DNA from: Aureispira sp.
GTDB taxonomy: Bacteria; Bacteroidota; Bacteroidia; Chitinophagales; Saprospiraceae
Assembly (NCBI GenBank): GCA_024222455.1
Contig: JAAEPD010000201.1
Coordinates: 1 to 34,007, forward strand
Length of the DNA stretch: 34,007 nt
Direction of reading: 5' to 3'
Part shown: piece after piece, positions 1 through 8,577 of the stretch
How the letters are laid out: every line of letters starts with the position of its first letter
Numbering within the stretch: position 1 is the stretch's first letter
Notes under the pieces: generated by a model
Told to the model about the DNA's origin: nothing
The model's input: only the letters and a program-made list of their open reading frames with translations
Databases searched by the model: none
Position numbers and translations under genes: made by a program

Positions 1-62
1 CTCTACTTTTTCAACTTTCAAATTAGGTATATTCAGAATCCCTGTGTAAATTTCTAAGTCTA

Positions 63-1301
63 ATGCCATTTTTATTTTTAGACCAACTTAACTTTTTTTC
101 CCTTTTTGGCAAAAACTGTCAGAGAACCATAAAAAAGAACAATTTATCATCTACTATAATTACTTACATAACCTTTACTATTCTTTGGTATGATGCACCT
201 TTAGCTGGTAATATTGTTGGCTACGGAAACAGTTTTGGGCTGAGTAATATCACCTCTAACCAAATGTATTATCCAGAAGCTGTGCGTGGGAATTTGTACT
301 TTGACGAGTCGTTGTTTACTTCCGAAACTACTACTACCAACTGGAATGGATTTATGTTTGACATTGTAGCTTTAGATAACATTATGGTAGATAGTCTTAG
401 CACCAAATTTAATACAACTGGCACTCAAAATGTGGTAGCTTATTACAAAACAGGAAGCTATGTTGGTAATGAAAACAATAGTGCTGCTTGGACTGCTTGG
501 GGGACTGTAACTGTTCAGGTAAATGCTGTCGGAGATTTTGAAATATTGGATTTACCTGATATTGCACTTAGTACCAACGATACATTAGCTGTTTATTTGC
601 ATATGCAGACAAGTGGTTCTAGGTTGTCTTACCTTTCTTCGTCTACAGGTTTAGTTTATGCTAATAATGAAATGCAGATTTTGAGTGGCTCTGGTATTTC
701 CTATACTTTTGGAACGACCTACACTCCCCGAAATTTTAGTGGAGAGGTATTCTATCATCATGGGTTTAATCCTACAGGTGATTGCAATACAGCTAGAGAA
801 ACTGTGCATGCAGTAGTTTCTGAGCCAACCATAGATTTAGGAAATGATACAACACTTTACCTCAATCAGGACATTGTATTGAATATAAATACAACATTTG
901 ATACTTATCTATGGAGCAACAATGCTATTGGTGACCAACTCTTGGTAGATACCGCAAGCTTTAGTGTAGGAGCTAATACAATTTGGCTAAATGCAACTGA
1001 TGTATATGGTTGTACAGCTAGTGATACTATTGTGGTTAGTTTTACGGTTAACTCTGGGTTAGAAAAATTACAAGAGGTTTCTATACAGCTAGTGCCTAAT
1101 CCTACCGATGGCCTAATTTATGTTTTAGGAACAGGCAATCAAACTATACAAGCAACGGTGTTGAGTGCAAATGGTGCTACTGTACGAGAGCAAGCCTTTC
1201 TTAATACTAGTTTAGATTTGAGTGATTTGCCCAAAGGTGTTTACTTTATCTCTTTTCAATGGGAAGAACAAAGGGTGATTAAAAAAGTGGTTTTGTGCTA
1301 A
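63..1301 (+). CDS. T9SS type A sorting-domain surface/secreted protein
   Basis: The protein (412 residues) ends in a clear type IX secretion sorting domain, roughly residues 338-412: VPNPTDGLIYV, then a beta-rich stretch, LSDLPKGVYFISF and a basic IKKVVLC tail. In this family the domain directs passage through the outer membrane and attachment to or release from the surface. Residues 254-330 (IDLGNDTTLYLNQD, YLWSNN, DVYGCTASDTIVV) look like an Ig/PKD-like beta-sandwich of the kind that precedes such domains. Residues 60-240 are beta-rich without a family I recognise. The N-terminus is odd: there is no clean Sec signal, only a hydrophobic stretch at residues 29-42 after a basic segment, although a T9SS substrate must carry one. 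An in-frame stop at 24-26 leaves only 12 codons upstream of the ATG, so the true 5' end may have been lost or rearranged. Function is unknown; the sorting domain itself is certain. Confidence 0.85.
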   Translation: MPFLFLDQLNFFSLFGKNCQRTIKKNNLSSTIITYITFTILWYDAPLAGNIVGYGNSFGLSNITSNQMYYPEAVRGNLYFDESLFTSETTTTNWNGFMFDIVALDNIMVDSLSTKFNTTGTQNVVAYYKTGSYVGNENNSAAWTAWGTVTVQVNAVGDFEILDLPDIALSTNDTLAVYLHMQTSGSRLSYLSSSTGLVYANNEMQILSGSGISYTFGTTYTPRNFSGEVFYHHGFNPTGDCNTARETVHAVVSEPTIDLGNDTTLYLNQDIVLNINTTFDTYLWSNNAIGDQLLVDTASFSVGANTIWLNATDVYGCTASDTIVVSFTVNSGLEKLQEVSIQLVPNPTDGLIYVLGTGNQTIQATVLSANGATVREQAFLNTSLDLSDLPKGVYFISFQWEEQRVIKKVVLC

Positions 1302-1318
1302 TCTATTTGTGATAACTA

Positions 1319-2134
1319 TTACTTCACTAATACAAAATCACCATACTTATCAATTTTATATATTTTCTTGTATTCAGAGGTTTTAAGTTCTGTCCAAATA
1401 TCTGCGTCTTCATCATGGCCCATCATTTTTTCTTTTGTTGATAATGTTATCTGAGGACCAGAATGATTAATAAAGAGATCTGTTTGAACTTGCTCCATAG
1501 CAGTTCTAATTTCATCACTGTAACCATAGATATGGCAATTTTGCGAAGCTATATATGCCAAAGAAGATTTAAAACCACTAAAATTACGGAAGAAAAGTTC
1601 AATGTCTTTTCCATCACCACATGCTGTAAGATTTAGGATAAGGGTAGATCGAACATAATGAAAATCACCAATTTTGAGTATGTCGTATTTGGGGGCTTTA
1701 CCCCAAGTACCAGAATAATTTATAAACTTATTTAAAGTTTCTAAATACCAACCACTGTTTTCATTATCCACTTTATAAGCATAGCGAGCCATACTAATAA
1801 AAGGCATAGCAGCATGGTAGGTTTCTATACGGCCATTTTCATCCTTACGATAAGTAGCAAAAACAATAACAATATATTTAGTAGTAGCCGTTTCGTAATT
1901 AAGGTAGGCTTCTGGCTTAGTATAGCACTTGCCATCAACAGAGGCTTTGATCTTAGTAAGGTCAGACTCATTAGGTGTCCAAATGATCTCTTCAGATCCT
2001 AAATCCCATTGACCTTGAAATAGATAGTTGAAGCTTGCCTGTTTTTCTTCGTTATTCTTAAAAGGACTAATAGTTTGAGCTACTAAACTATTAATAAGGA
2101 ACAACACAATATAGCTTGAAATTAGGTTTTTCAT
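1319..2134 (-). CDS. Secreted protein of unknown function, paralogue of the 2181-2960 gene
   Basis: The 271-residue protein starts with a Sec signal peptide (MKNLISSYIVLFLINSLVAQ, cleavage after about residue 19). I recognise no family. It is related along its whole length to its upstream neighbour. Shared blocks include SPFKNN/SPFQNA after the signal, GQWD/GQWN, EEIIW/KEVIW, ARYAYK/ARYARP, WYLETLNKF/WYLDTFNKF, ILKIGDFHYV/ILKIDDFHYV, LFFRNFSGF/LFLRNFNGF and the C-terminal IDKYGDFVLVK/IDKYGDFTLVK. The pair is therefore a tandem duplication. The product should be periplasmic or extracellular. It lies 46 bp downstream of its paralogue on the same strand and probably shares its transcript. It converges with the T9SS gene, with only 17 bp between the two stop codons. 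Confidence 0.85.
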   Translation of the reverse strand: MKNLISSYIVLFLINSLVAQTISPFKNNEEKQASFNYLFQGQWDLGSEEIIWTPNESDLTKIKASVDGKCYTKPEAYLNYETATTKYIVIVFATYRKDENGRIETYHAAMPFISMARYAYKVDNENSGWYLETLNKFINYSGTWGKAPKYDILKIGDFHYVRSTLILNLTACGDGKDIELFFRNFSGFKSSLAYIASQNCHIYGYSDEIRTAMEQVQTDLFINHSGPQITLSTKEKMMGHDEDADIWTELKTSEYKKIYKIDKYGDFVLVK

Positions 2135-2180
2135 AGGATAGGGATCTATATGAAGAAATGCTTTTGTGCTAAAGGATGTT

Positions 2181-2960
2181 TTATTTTACCAATGTGAAAT
2201 CGCCATATTTATCAATAGTATAGACCTTTTTATTCTTGCTAGGTTCAAAGGTTGTTTTTTGGTTAGATTCGTCAAAAACTTCTTCCCCTGAAGTACTTGT
2301 GAGCATTACTTTGGGAGTACTATGGTCAATAGATAGATTTTGGTTGAGCACTAAAACTTCAAATTCATTTTGAACATTTAGCCTTTCTGTTCTATCCTCA
2401 GCCATATATTCAAAACGAGAACTAAAACCATTAAAATTGCGAAGAAACAGCCTTACGATTTCTGAATCACTTTCTCTAATGGAATGTGTATTGGAAGATT
2501 GGACATAGTGAAAATCATCTATTTTTAAAATGGAATAATTAGGAAAGGTGGTACGATCATCATAGATTATAGGGCCACCTTCATTTGTGTTTACTTCCAT
2601 GAATTTATTAAAAGTATCTAGATACCAACTGTTTTGGTTGCTACCTAATGGTCGGGCATATCGAGCTATGCTAGCAAAAGAATGTATAGAGCTTGTTGTT
2701 GTTTTAAAAATAATAATGATATACTCCATAGTAGCAGTCCTATACTGAAGATTTCTTATTGGTTTTGTTGCACAAGGTCTATCTGTTATTAAATCTTTGG
2801 ACGACCAAATAACCTCTTTATTGGTGCTATTCCACTGCCCACCAAAAAGTTCGCTAAGTTGAGCTGCTTTATCAGCTGCATTTTGAAATGGACTACTATT
2901 TTGAGCGATTAGATTACCTAATAATAGCAAAAATACACTAAGTAGAATTATGTTTTTCAT
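2181..2960 (-). CDS. Secreted protein of unknown function, first gene of a tandem paralogous pair
   Basis: The 259-residue protein has a typical Sec signal (MKNIILLSVFLLLLGNLIAQ). The mature part is a mixed alpha/beta protein with the repeated family landmarks WYLDTFNKFM, YSILKIDDFHYVQSS, LFLRNFNGF and a C-terminal IDKYGDFTLVK. No catalytic motif is visible and cysteines are few, so no function is offered. It is the upstream member of the pair with 1319-2134 and diverges from lysS across a 216-bp spacer. Overall identity to the neighbour looks moderate, so the duplication is old rather than recent. Start and signal peptide agree well. Confidence 0.85.
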   Translation of the reverse strand: MKNIILLSVFLLLLGNLIAQNSSPFQNAADKAAQLSELFGGQWNSTNKEVIWSSKDLITDRPCATKPIRNLQYRTATMEYIIIIFKTTTSSIHSFASIARYARPLGSNQNSWYLDTFNKFMEVNTNEGGPIIYDDRTTFPNYSILKIDDFHYVQSSNTHSIRESDSEIVRLFLRNFNGFSSRFEYMAEDRTERLNVQNEFEVLVLNQNLSIDHSTPKVMLTSTSGEEVFDESNQKTTFEPSKNKKVYTIDKYGDFTLVK

Positions 2961-3044
2961 GGAAGATTAGAGTTTGTGAAAATCGGAATATATATAGTAA
3001 AAGTAATCTAAATAGAACTTGCCTTTTTTTCTACAAAAAAGAAC

Positions 3045-3052
3045 TATATTTG
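3045..3052 (+). promoter_or_regulatory. Probable -7 box of the lysS promoter
   Basis: TATATTTG matches the Bacteroidota -7 consensus TAnnTTTG. A TTG lies at 3019-3021, but the 23-bp spacing is longer than the usual 19-20, so the -33 element is uncertain. It predicts a leader of about 120 nt before the lysS ATG. Confidence 0.4.
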
Positions 3053-3176
3053 CAAAGTTTTAGTTAAGAACAATTCATTTGATAGTTTCATAGGTTAGAT
3101 GCATTTTCTACTAAAATAGTATGCATTAGTGTATGAACAAATTTATTTTATAAACCATTTTAATTCTGTAAATGTA

Positions 3177-4790
3177 ATGGCATTTAGTGAACAAGAAATA
3201 GCAGATATGCTTCAAAATATTGATAGCATCATAGCTGCTAGTCAACTTGGTGAGCGAAAGCTGAACGACCAAGATGTTGCGAGACTCGAAAATTTGAAAG
3301 GATTGTTGAACTTGAAAATCAACCCATATCCTGCCGAAAAATTTGAAGTAACCCACTATGCTACAGACATAAAACAGAATTTTGATGATGAAAATCCTGA
3401 AGCAATAGGAGAAGTGTCAATGGCAGGTCGCCTAATGGCTAAAAGAGGAAAAGGGGCTGTATTGTTTGCAGAAATCCAAGACTCTACAGAGCGTATTCAG
3501 TTGTTTATCAAAAGAGATGCATTGTGTCCTGATGAGAACAAAGACTTTTATAACCTTGCTGTCAAGAAGTTATTAGACTTAGGGGACTATGTAGGTGTGA
3601 AAGGAACTATTTTTAAGACAAAAATGGGAGAAATCTCTGTACGTGTTAGCGAGTTTACCTTTTTGAGTAAATCATTGCGTCCATTGCCTGTTGTGAAAAG
3701 AGATGAAGATGGGAATGTGTTTGACGGATTTACTAATCCAGAGTTGCGTTATCGTCAGCGTTATGTAGATTTGACTGTGAATCCAGAGGTTAGAAGAGTG
3801 TTCATGATGCGTTCTAAATTGATGTCAACAATGCGTCAGTTTTTTGATGCAAAAGGTTGGTTAGAGGTAGAAACACCTATTTTGCAAACTGTGCATGGTG
3901 GTGCTGCTGCTCGTCCGTTTGAGACACATCACAATAGCTTGGATATGCCTTTGACTTTGCGTATTGCTAATGAGTTGTACCTAAAGCGCTTGATTGTAGG
4001 TGGTTTTGAAGGTGTTTATGAGATTGGCAAAATGTTCCGTAATGAAGGGATGGATGCAACGCACAATCCTGAGTTTACGGCAATGGAAATCTATGTAGCT
4101 TACAAAGACTACATTTGGATGATGAAAATGGTAGAAGACTTATTGGAAACCATAACAAAAACGCTACACAATGGCAAAACAGCTATTCAGATAGGAGAGC
4201 ATGAGGTTGATTTTAAAGGGCCTTATAGAAAACTATCTATGTATGATTCTATCAAGGAATATACAGGAATAGACGTTTCAGAAATGGATGAGGCTGGTTT
4301 GCGCCATGTTTGTAAAGAGTTGCACATAGAAGTAGATCCTTCTATGGGTAAGGGTAAATTGGTGGATGAAATCTTTGGGGAGAAAGTGGAGCACAACTTG
4401 ATTCAACCAACATATATTACGGACTATCCAATCGAGATGACTCCGTTGGCTAAAAAACATCGTACGAAAGAAGGTTTGGTAGAGCGTTTTGAGTTGTTTA
4501 TTATGGGCAAAGAGATTGCCAACGCCTATACAGAGCTTAATGATCCTATCGATCAGCGAGGACGCTTTGTTGACCAGTTGGCTTTGGCTGACAGAGGTGA
4601 CGATGAGGCAATGGTGATTGATGAAGATTTCCTTCGTGCGCTAGAATACGGAATGCCTCCAACCTCTGGTTTGGGTATTGGTATTGACCGTCTAGTAATG
4701 ATGATGACGGATAATAGTTCTATCCAAGAGGTGTTGTTCTTCCCTCAAATGAAGCCAGAGCAAAAAGCTGTGGAAGAAGGAGCTGAATAG
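3177..4790 (+). CDS. lysS: Lysine--tRNA ligase, class II
   Basis: Class II lysyl-tRNA synthetase charges tRNA-Lys in the cytoplasm. The 537-residue product has the expected order. An N-terminal OB-fold anticodon-binding domain (about residues 75-165, [20 protein letters not shown]) is followed by the class II catalytic core. Motif 1 lies around residues 205-235 and motif 2 is [14 protein letters not shown] (287-300). The lysine-recognition region [14 protein letters not shown] is at 444-457, and motif 3 is [13 protein letters not shown] (497-509). I chose ATG at 3177. An upstream in-frame GTG at 3129 would add 16 residues ([16 protein letters not shown]) that look nothing like the usual N-terminus. 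The gene has its own promoter and a strong terminator, so it is monocistronic. The C-terminus is slightly extended and acidic (EEGAE), which is unremarkable. Confidence 0.97.
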   Translation: MAFSEQEIADMLQNIDSIIAASQLGERKLNDQDVARLENLKGLLNLKINPYPAEKFEVTHYATDIKQNFDDENPEAIGEVSMAGRLMAKRGKGAVLFAEIQDSTERIQLFIKRDALCPDENKDFYNLAVKKLLDLGDYVGVKGTIFKTKMGEISVRVSEFTFLSKSLRPLPVVKRDEDGNVFDGFTNPELRYRQRYVDLTVNPEVRRVFMMRSKLMSTMRQFFDAKGWLEVETPILQTVHGGAAARPFETHHNSLDMPLTLRIANELYLKRLIVGGFEGVYEIGKMFRNEGMDATHNPEFTAMEIYVAYKDYIWMMKMVEDLLETITKTLHNGKTAIQIGEHEVDFKGPYRKLSMYDSIKEYTGIDVSEMDEAGLRHVCKELHIEVDPSMGKGKLVDEIFGEKVEHNLIQPTYITDYPIEMTPLAKKHRTKEGLVERFELFIMGKEIANAYTELNDPIDQRGRFVDQLALADRGDDEAMVIDEDFLRALEYGMPPTSGLGIGIDRLVMMMTDNSSIQEVLFFPQMKPEQKAVEEGAE

Positions 4791-4820
4791 TATTAGAATA
4801 ATATTCTAAACGATATATTT

Positions 4821-4857
4821 AAAAGCATTGCTACTTAGGTGGTAATGCTTTTTTTTA
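4821..4857 (+). terminator. Rho-independent terminator of lysS
   Basis: Arms 4821-4834 and 4839-4852 form a 14-bp stem (two G-T wobbles) closed by a TTAG loop and followed by a run of T. It ends 31 bp after the lysS stop. Confidence 0.85.
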
Positions 4858-4876
4858 TCTCATCTAATTGGTAAGC

Positions 4877-4908
4877 TCATTCGGAAAACGAAATGGTCAT
4901 TCGGAAAA
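4877..4908. repeat. Two direct copies of TCATTCGGAAAA, 20-bp period
   Basis: The 12-mer TCATTCGGAAAA occurs at 4877-4888 and 4897-4908. The period of 20 bp is about two helical turns, so both copies face the same side of the DNA. It lies in the long spacer upstream of the 1043-residue helical protein gene. It looks like a paired binding site for a regulator, but no factor is known to me. Confidence 0.55.
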
Positions 4909-4934
4909 TGGATTAGGTAACTTCCTTGCTTTTG

Positions 4935-4956
4935 GATTATAATTGTAATTATAATC
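4935..4956. repeat. Perfect 10-bp inverted repeat, 2-bp spacer
   Basis: GATTATAATT at 4935-4944 is followed by GT and by AATTATAATC at 4947-4956. It is AT-rich, so it could be a cruciform or an operator. There is no T-run, so it is not a terminator. Confidence 0.45.
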
Positions 4957-4978
4957 GAGTATTACGTGATCAAAAAAA

Positions 4979-5113
4979 ATGAGTAACAGAGCAATCCAAA
5001 ATACTTATACTACAAACGGTGGGAATAGAGATTTGGCTGGGAAGGAAAAGAATATGATAAACATACAAATGAAGTTGTTTGAAAAAGAATTGTCAAAGGG
5101 ATTGAGACACTAA
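4979..5113 (+). CDS. Possible small protein, 44 residues
   Basis: An ATG frame of 44 codons (begins MSNRAIQNTYTTNGGNRDLA, ends KELSKGLRH) runs through the spacer between lysS and the large helical protein gene. It is basic and hydrophilic, and has no recognisable motif or signal. The only support is its position in a long gap and its start close to an inverted repeat. It may equally be chance or the remnant of a decayed gene. Confidence 0.2.
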   Translation: MSNRAIQNTYTTNGGNRDLAGKEKNMINIQMKLFEKELSKGLRH

Positions 5114-5128
5114 TTTTTATCCGTTTTG

Positions 5129-5178
5129 TAGCTCATTAGCTCAAAGCTGCCATTCATTGTTTTAGAGCTATCATTCAT
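5129..5178. repeat. Direct repeats AGCTnnCATTCAT, 21-bp period
   Basis: AGCTGCCATTCAT (5145-5157) and AGCTATCATTCAT (5166-5178) are 21 bp apart. A related element, TAGCTCATTAGCTC, starts at 5129 one further period upstream. This is a second helically phased array in the same spacer. It ends 26 bp before the -33 position of the promoter at 5204-5238, where an activator or repressor would bind. Confidence 0.5.
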
Positions 5179-5203
5179 AAACTCATAGCTTTTAAATATA
5201 TTT

Positions 5204-5238
5204 TTGGCTATTTTTTTAGCATAAAAACCATATCTTTG
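5204..5238 (+). promoter_or_regulatory. Probable promoter of the 1043-residue protein gene
   Basis: TATCTTTG at 5231-5238 matches TAnnTTTG exactly. A TTG at 5204-5206 is the likely -33 element, though its 24-bp spacing is long. Transcription would begin near 5245, downstream of the GTG at 5238, which rules that GTG out as a start codon. Confidence 0.5.
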
Positions 5239-5285
5239 TGTTTTACGACAAAAGGCTATTTAATAATACTAGAAAATCATTAAAA

Positions 5286-8200
5286 ATGGACCCAAAGGAG
5301 TTAAAAGAAAAGCTTAAGCAATGTAGAAGACTTATTAAACTACTTGAGTTGTATAAGGAGAAAAAGGAAGAGACTAATAAAAAAGATGTATTAAGTGATA
5401 AATATATAAACAGTTTAATTGTTTTAACTAAAAAAGCGGCACAACAGACTCAGATTGAAATTGTAGGAGAAAAAGATAACCATACCATATTTACAAATGA
5501 CAAAGGGTTAAGTCAATTAAGAAGTTATTGTAAGCGAATTTTAGAAAACAAAGCTGCAATTAAGTTAGATAACACAACCTCTAAAATTAGCGAGTTCTAT
5601 TTACCTGCAAGAATTCTAGCTGACACGACTAATGTAAATGTTGCTGCTGGTATACAAACAGCTATGGCAAGTGCAGATCTCAATATATTTGGTATGTCTA
5701 AAGATGCAGTAATAAAAGCATTTGATGCACTAAAATCTAAAGGTGGAACACATAAGGAAGTTGTTACTGTCTTAAAAGACGCTATTGACCAGCCACTTAG
5801 TAATATTTCTGAAAAGTTAGAAAAGGCACTGAACTCAACTGAAAATCTTGCGGCTGTACGCAAACGTATTAAGTTTCCTCTAGTACAGAATTTCTTCAAA
5901 AATTCAGGAAAGTATAAAAATGATGACTTTGCAGTTCCTAATTATACTGCAATAAAAGAAACAATTGATGAAAAATATAAATTCTACCAGACTGAATATG
6001 AAGGCTTCAGCCTGTGGAAAAAGCAAGTTTTGTTAATGTTAGATGATTTAACAAGTCTTGTGGATAGTCATTATCATTACAAGTTTGTAGCAGGAAATGT
6101 GGTTTTACCTAGCTTTTTAAATATTCAATTTAATGATTACACTTATGACACCCGATTTGATTTAGGAAAGAATCTATTTGGGAATAATGTAGTGAAGTAT
6201 GTAAAAACAACTATTGAAGATTTAGACTTTTTTGCATTGTCGGCAGAAGACAAACTAAGTGAAGTTGTAAATTCTACTATTACTAAGAAAAATTTTGAAA
6301 GTGCCATAACAGATGAGGTTTCTAAAGAAGCTTTTAATCGTTTCAATCTTGAATTTGCAGATTGGAAAAAGGCAGCAAGCAAAGCCCTTAATGATGATAT
6401 CGAAGTATTAATTACTAACTATCATAGCTGTGATTTTGATGGGCCTACGTTCAAAGTAGAATTAGTAAATGAGTTGGATGATCCAGCTATGTCAGCTCTG
6501 ATTCCAGTACTTCCAGTATTTAAATATGAACGTAAAAAGGCTAATCATGAAGAGTTTAGAGCTACATGGGCAACTCCATGGGAGAATATGATCAATGGGA
6601 TAGAGGCGTCAAATATTCTCAAGCAAGCAACAGAAATAGTACCATTTTTGGCAGAAGAAAAGTGGAAAGGCTTTTTACCTTCAGCACAGGCTATTAATAC
6701 AGTAATTGGTAAGATTCGTTCGCAATATGGAACAACTACTGATGCTGTACAAGATGGTGTGATTGCTCGAAATTCTCAAAATATTGCTAAGAATGCGGCG
6801 AAATTAAATGAGTTAGAGGAGTTGCAAAAAGAACAAGCTAAGAAGGTTGAAAAATTAGAACGCTTATCTGGTTATAATGCAATTTTCCAAAAAATAACAT
6901 CGCAACTGGCAGATTTAGTTGATTATAAATTTCAGATTGAGAGCAAGCTAAATAAAACAACATTATATTATGTAGATGCAAAGAAAAGAGCTGATATAAA
7001 CCTTAATATTTTAAGACAAATAGCGAATGTTGAAGTAGCAGAAGACGAAAATGCTAAGTTCTGGTACGACTTAATTTTTACAGGTCTATTAACTGTAGTG
7101 GGAGGAGCTTTTATTGGTAAAATAATAGAAGGTTATGCTACAAAAGTATTGGAGAAAGTCCTAAAGTCTGGTAAAATAATGAAGGCTTTTGAAACTTGTG
7201 TCAAATTTTTTCCAGACGATGAAAATGCTGCGGCACTATTAGCTTCTGCTACTGAAGAGTTTAAGAAACAAATAGCTACACCTGTAGCAATTATAAAAGG
7301 ATATACGGGAGCTATTGCGAAATCTGGAATGACCTCTGCTATAAATTATGCTTCGGCTCCATTAAGACAGCCATCTGGGAGCATTAAAGATTTTCAAAAC
7401 CTTAAGTTAGCAGATACTGATAATTTTGAAATGTACTCTAAAATGTTGTCTCCATTCTTAGGGAAACTATTAGCAGCTTCTACAGTATTAAGAGCTTGTT
7501 ATGATTTGATGGAAGATGTACAAAACTATGAAAATAATGCTATAAAAGCAGGAGGTGATAAGGCAAACGAATACCTTAATGAAGTCAGAGACTTGGTTAC
7601 AAAAATGGGCGAATTAATTCCTGCCATTGATAGTAAGTTTAAAGATATAGAAAAAAGTATCAATGATTTAACAGTAGATGCTTCAACTACGTATAAATTG
7701 GAATATAATCTATATATAGATACCTTGAAATCTATTACATACAACAAAGAAGTCGTTGAGCGAATATTTAAAGATGAAAAAGCAAAGGACTTTTTTGGGG
7801 CTATGCAAAGCGCTGCACAAAAGGCTAATGGGCATTTCCCTAAAGGCGATTTCTTTACGAATTTATTGAAAGGAGACTTCTCTTCAATAGAAGAGGGTTA
7901 CAAGAAAGGTGAGAGTAGTAAAGCCAAAGATTTGGATAAGGCAAAAGATTTAAAGGAAGAAAATACTATTTGGCAGGCTCCGCCTCGTACTATTGCCATT
8001 GTTGCAGCTCAAATGAAAGATAAGACACTGAAAGGTAAAGGTGAATTTATGCAAAACTTGATCTCTTTGATAGATAATGGGATGAAAGTATCAGATACCC
8101 AAAGCTTTATTTCTGAACTTAAGAAGAGTTCATTAGCCAATACAAAAACAGTGGCTGAGCATATCGAAACGCTTATTAATCCAGATGCGAAAGTTGTGAA

Positions 8201-8417
8201 AGTAGTAGATGATAATATAAAGAAAAAGGCAGAGGCTATTCTTTTGCTTTGCAAAAAAGATCTGTTAGATAACAGTGATAGTAGCTTTAATGATGAAGGT
8301 GTTAATAAATTTGTTAACTCAATTGAGTTATCGGATAAATTTAATAGTATAGGAGGTGGTATGCAATATTACACAGCATTTACTGAGCTTCAAAATCTTA
8401 ATAAGATTCCATTGTAG
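5286..8417 (+). CDS. Large, mostly helical protein of unknown function (1043 residues)
   Basis: I do not recognise this protein. It begins MDPKELKEKLKQCRRL. There is no signal peptide, so it is cytoplasmic or exported by another route. It is lysine/glutamate-rich and almost wholly helical in appearance. Visible features are a charged N-terminal helix with a Cys (1-30), a coiled coil around 495-530 (LNELEELQKEQAKKVEKLER) and one hydrophobic, glycine-containing segment around 591-613 (LIFTGLLTVVGGAFIGK). A further long helical region contains LRACYDLMEDVQNYEN, and the last 250 residues are hydrophilic. Several 'Trp - 30 to 40 residues - Pro-Phe/Leu' patterns recall the proteins at 21068-25753, but the match is too weak to call homology. 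A soluble helical protein with one central hydrophobic hairpin could be a pore-forming toxin or injected effector; this is speculation. The start at ATG 5286 fits the promoter; a GTG at 5238 is inside the promoter. Confidence 0.85.
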   Translation: MDPKELKEKLKQCRRLIKLLELYKEKKEETNKKDVLSDKYINSLIVLTKKAAQQTQIEIVGEKDNHTIFTNDKGLSQLRSYCKRILENKAAIKLDNTTSKISEFYLPARILADTTNVNVAAGIQTAMASADLNIFGMSKDAVIKAFDALKSKGGTHKEVVTVLKDAIDQPLSNISEKLEKALNSTENLAAVRKRIKFPLVQNFFKNSGKYKNDDFAVPNYTAIKETIDEKYKFYQTEYEGFSLWKKQVLLMLDDLTSLVDSHYHYKFVAGNVVLPSFLNIQFNDYTYDTRFDLGKNLFGNNVVKYVKTTIEDLDFFALSAEDKLSEVVNSTITKKNFESAITDEVSKEAFNRFNLEFADWKKAASKALNDDIEVLITNYHSCDFDGPTFKVELVNELDDPAMSALIPVLPVFKYERKKANHEEFRATWATPWENMINGIEASNILKQATEIVPFLAEEKWKGFLPSAQAINTVIGKIRSQYGTTTDAVQDGVIARNSQNIAKNAAKLNELEELQKEQAKKVEKLERLSGYNAIFQKITSQLADLVDYKFQIESKLNKTTLYYVDAKKRADINLNILRQIANVEVAEDENAKFWYDLIFTGLLTVVGGAFIGKIIEGYATKVLEKVLKSGKIMKAFETCVKFFPDDENAAALLASATEEFKKQIATPVAIIKGYTGAIAKSGMTSAINYASAPLRQPSGSIKDFQNLKLADTDNFEMYSKMLSPFLGKLLAASTVLRACYDLMEDVQNYENNAIKAGGDKANEYLNEVRDLVTKMGELIPAIDSKFKDIEKSINDLTVDASTTYKLEYNLYIDTLKSITYNKEVVERIFKDEKAKDFFGAMQSAAQKANGHFPKGDFFTNLLKGDFSSIEEGYKKGESSKAKDLDKAKDLKEENTIWQAPPRTIAIVAAQMKDKTLKGKGEFMQNLISLIDNGMKVSDTQSFISELKKSSLANTKTVAEHIETLINPDAKVVKVVDDNIKKKAEAILLLCKKDLLDNSDSSFNDEGVNKFVNSIELSDKFNSIGGGMQYYTAFTELQNLNKIPL

Positions 8418-8440
8418 AAAATCAGAATTTCTTGTATGAG

Positions 8441-8475
8441 AGCATCCATATTTATAAAGTATGGGTGCTTTTTTA
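8441..8475 (+). terminator. Rho-independent terminator after the 1043-residue protein gene
   Basis: AGCATCCATA (8441-8450) pairs with TATGGGTGCT (8460-8469), a 10-bp stem with one wobble, followed by a T-run. It starts 24 bp after the stop codon. Confidence 0.8.
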
Positions 8476-8577
8476 TTACTTTATAGATAGGGAGACATCA
8501 ATTAGCTAGAAAACTTTACTACTACTTTCGCTTGATAAAGTTAAAAATGCACGGACTATTATTAAAACTAAACTATA

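Noticed and set aside
1814-2002. Plus-strand frame of 62 codons inside the secreted paralogue gene
   Set aside because: Antisense shadow of a well-supported signal-peptide protein; the same applies to the other frames opposite real genes, e.g. 3126-3356, 7526-7747 and 23328-23699.
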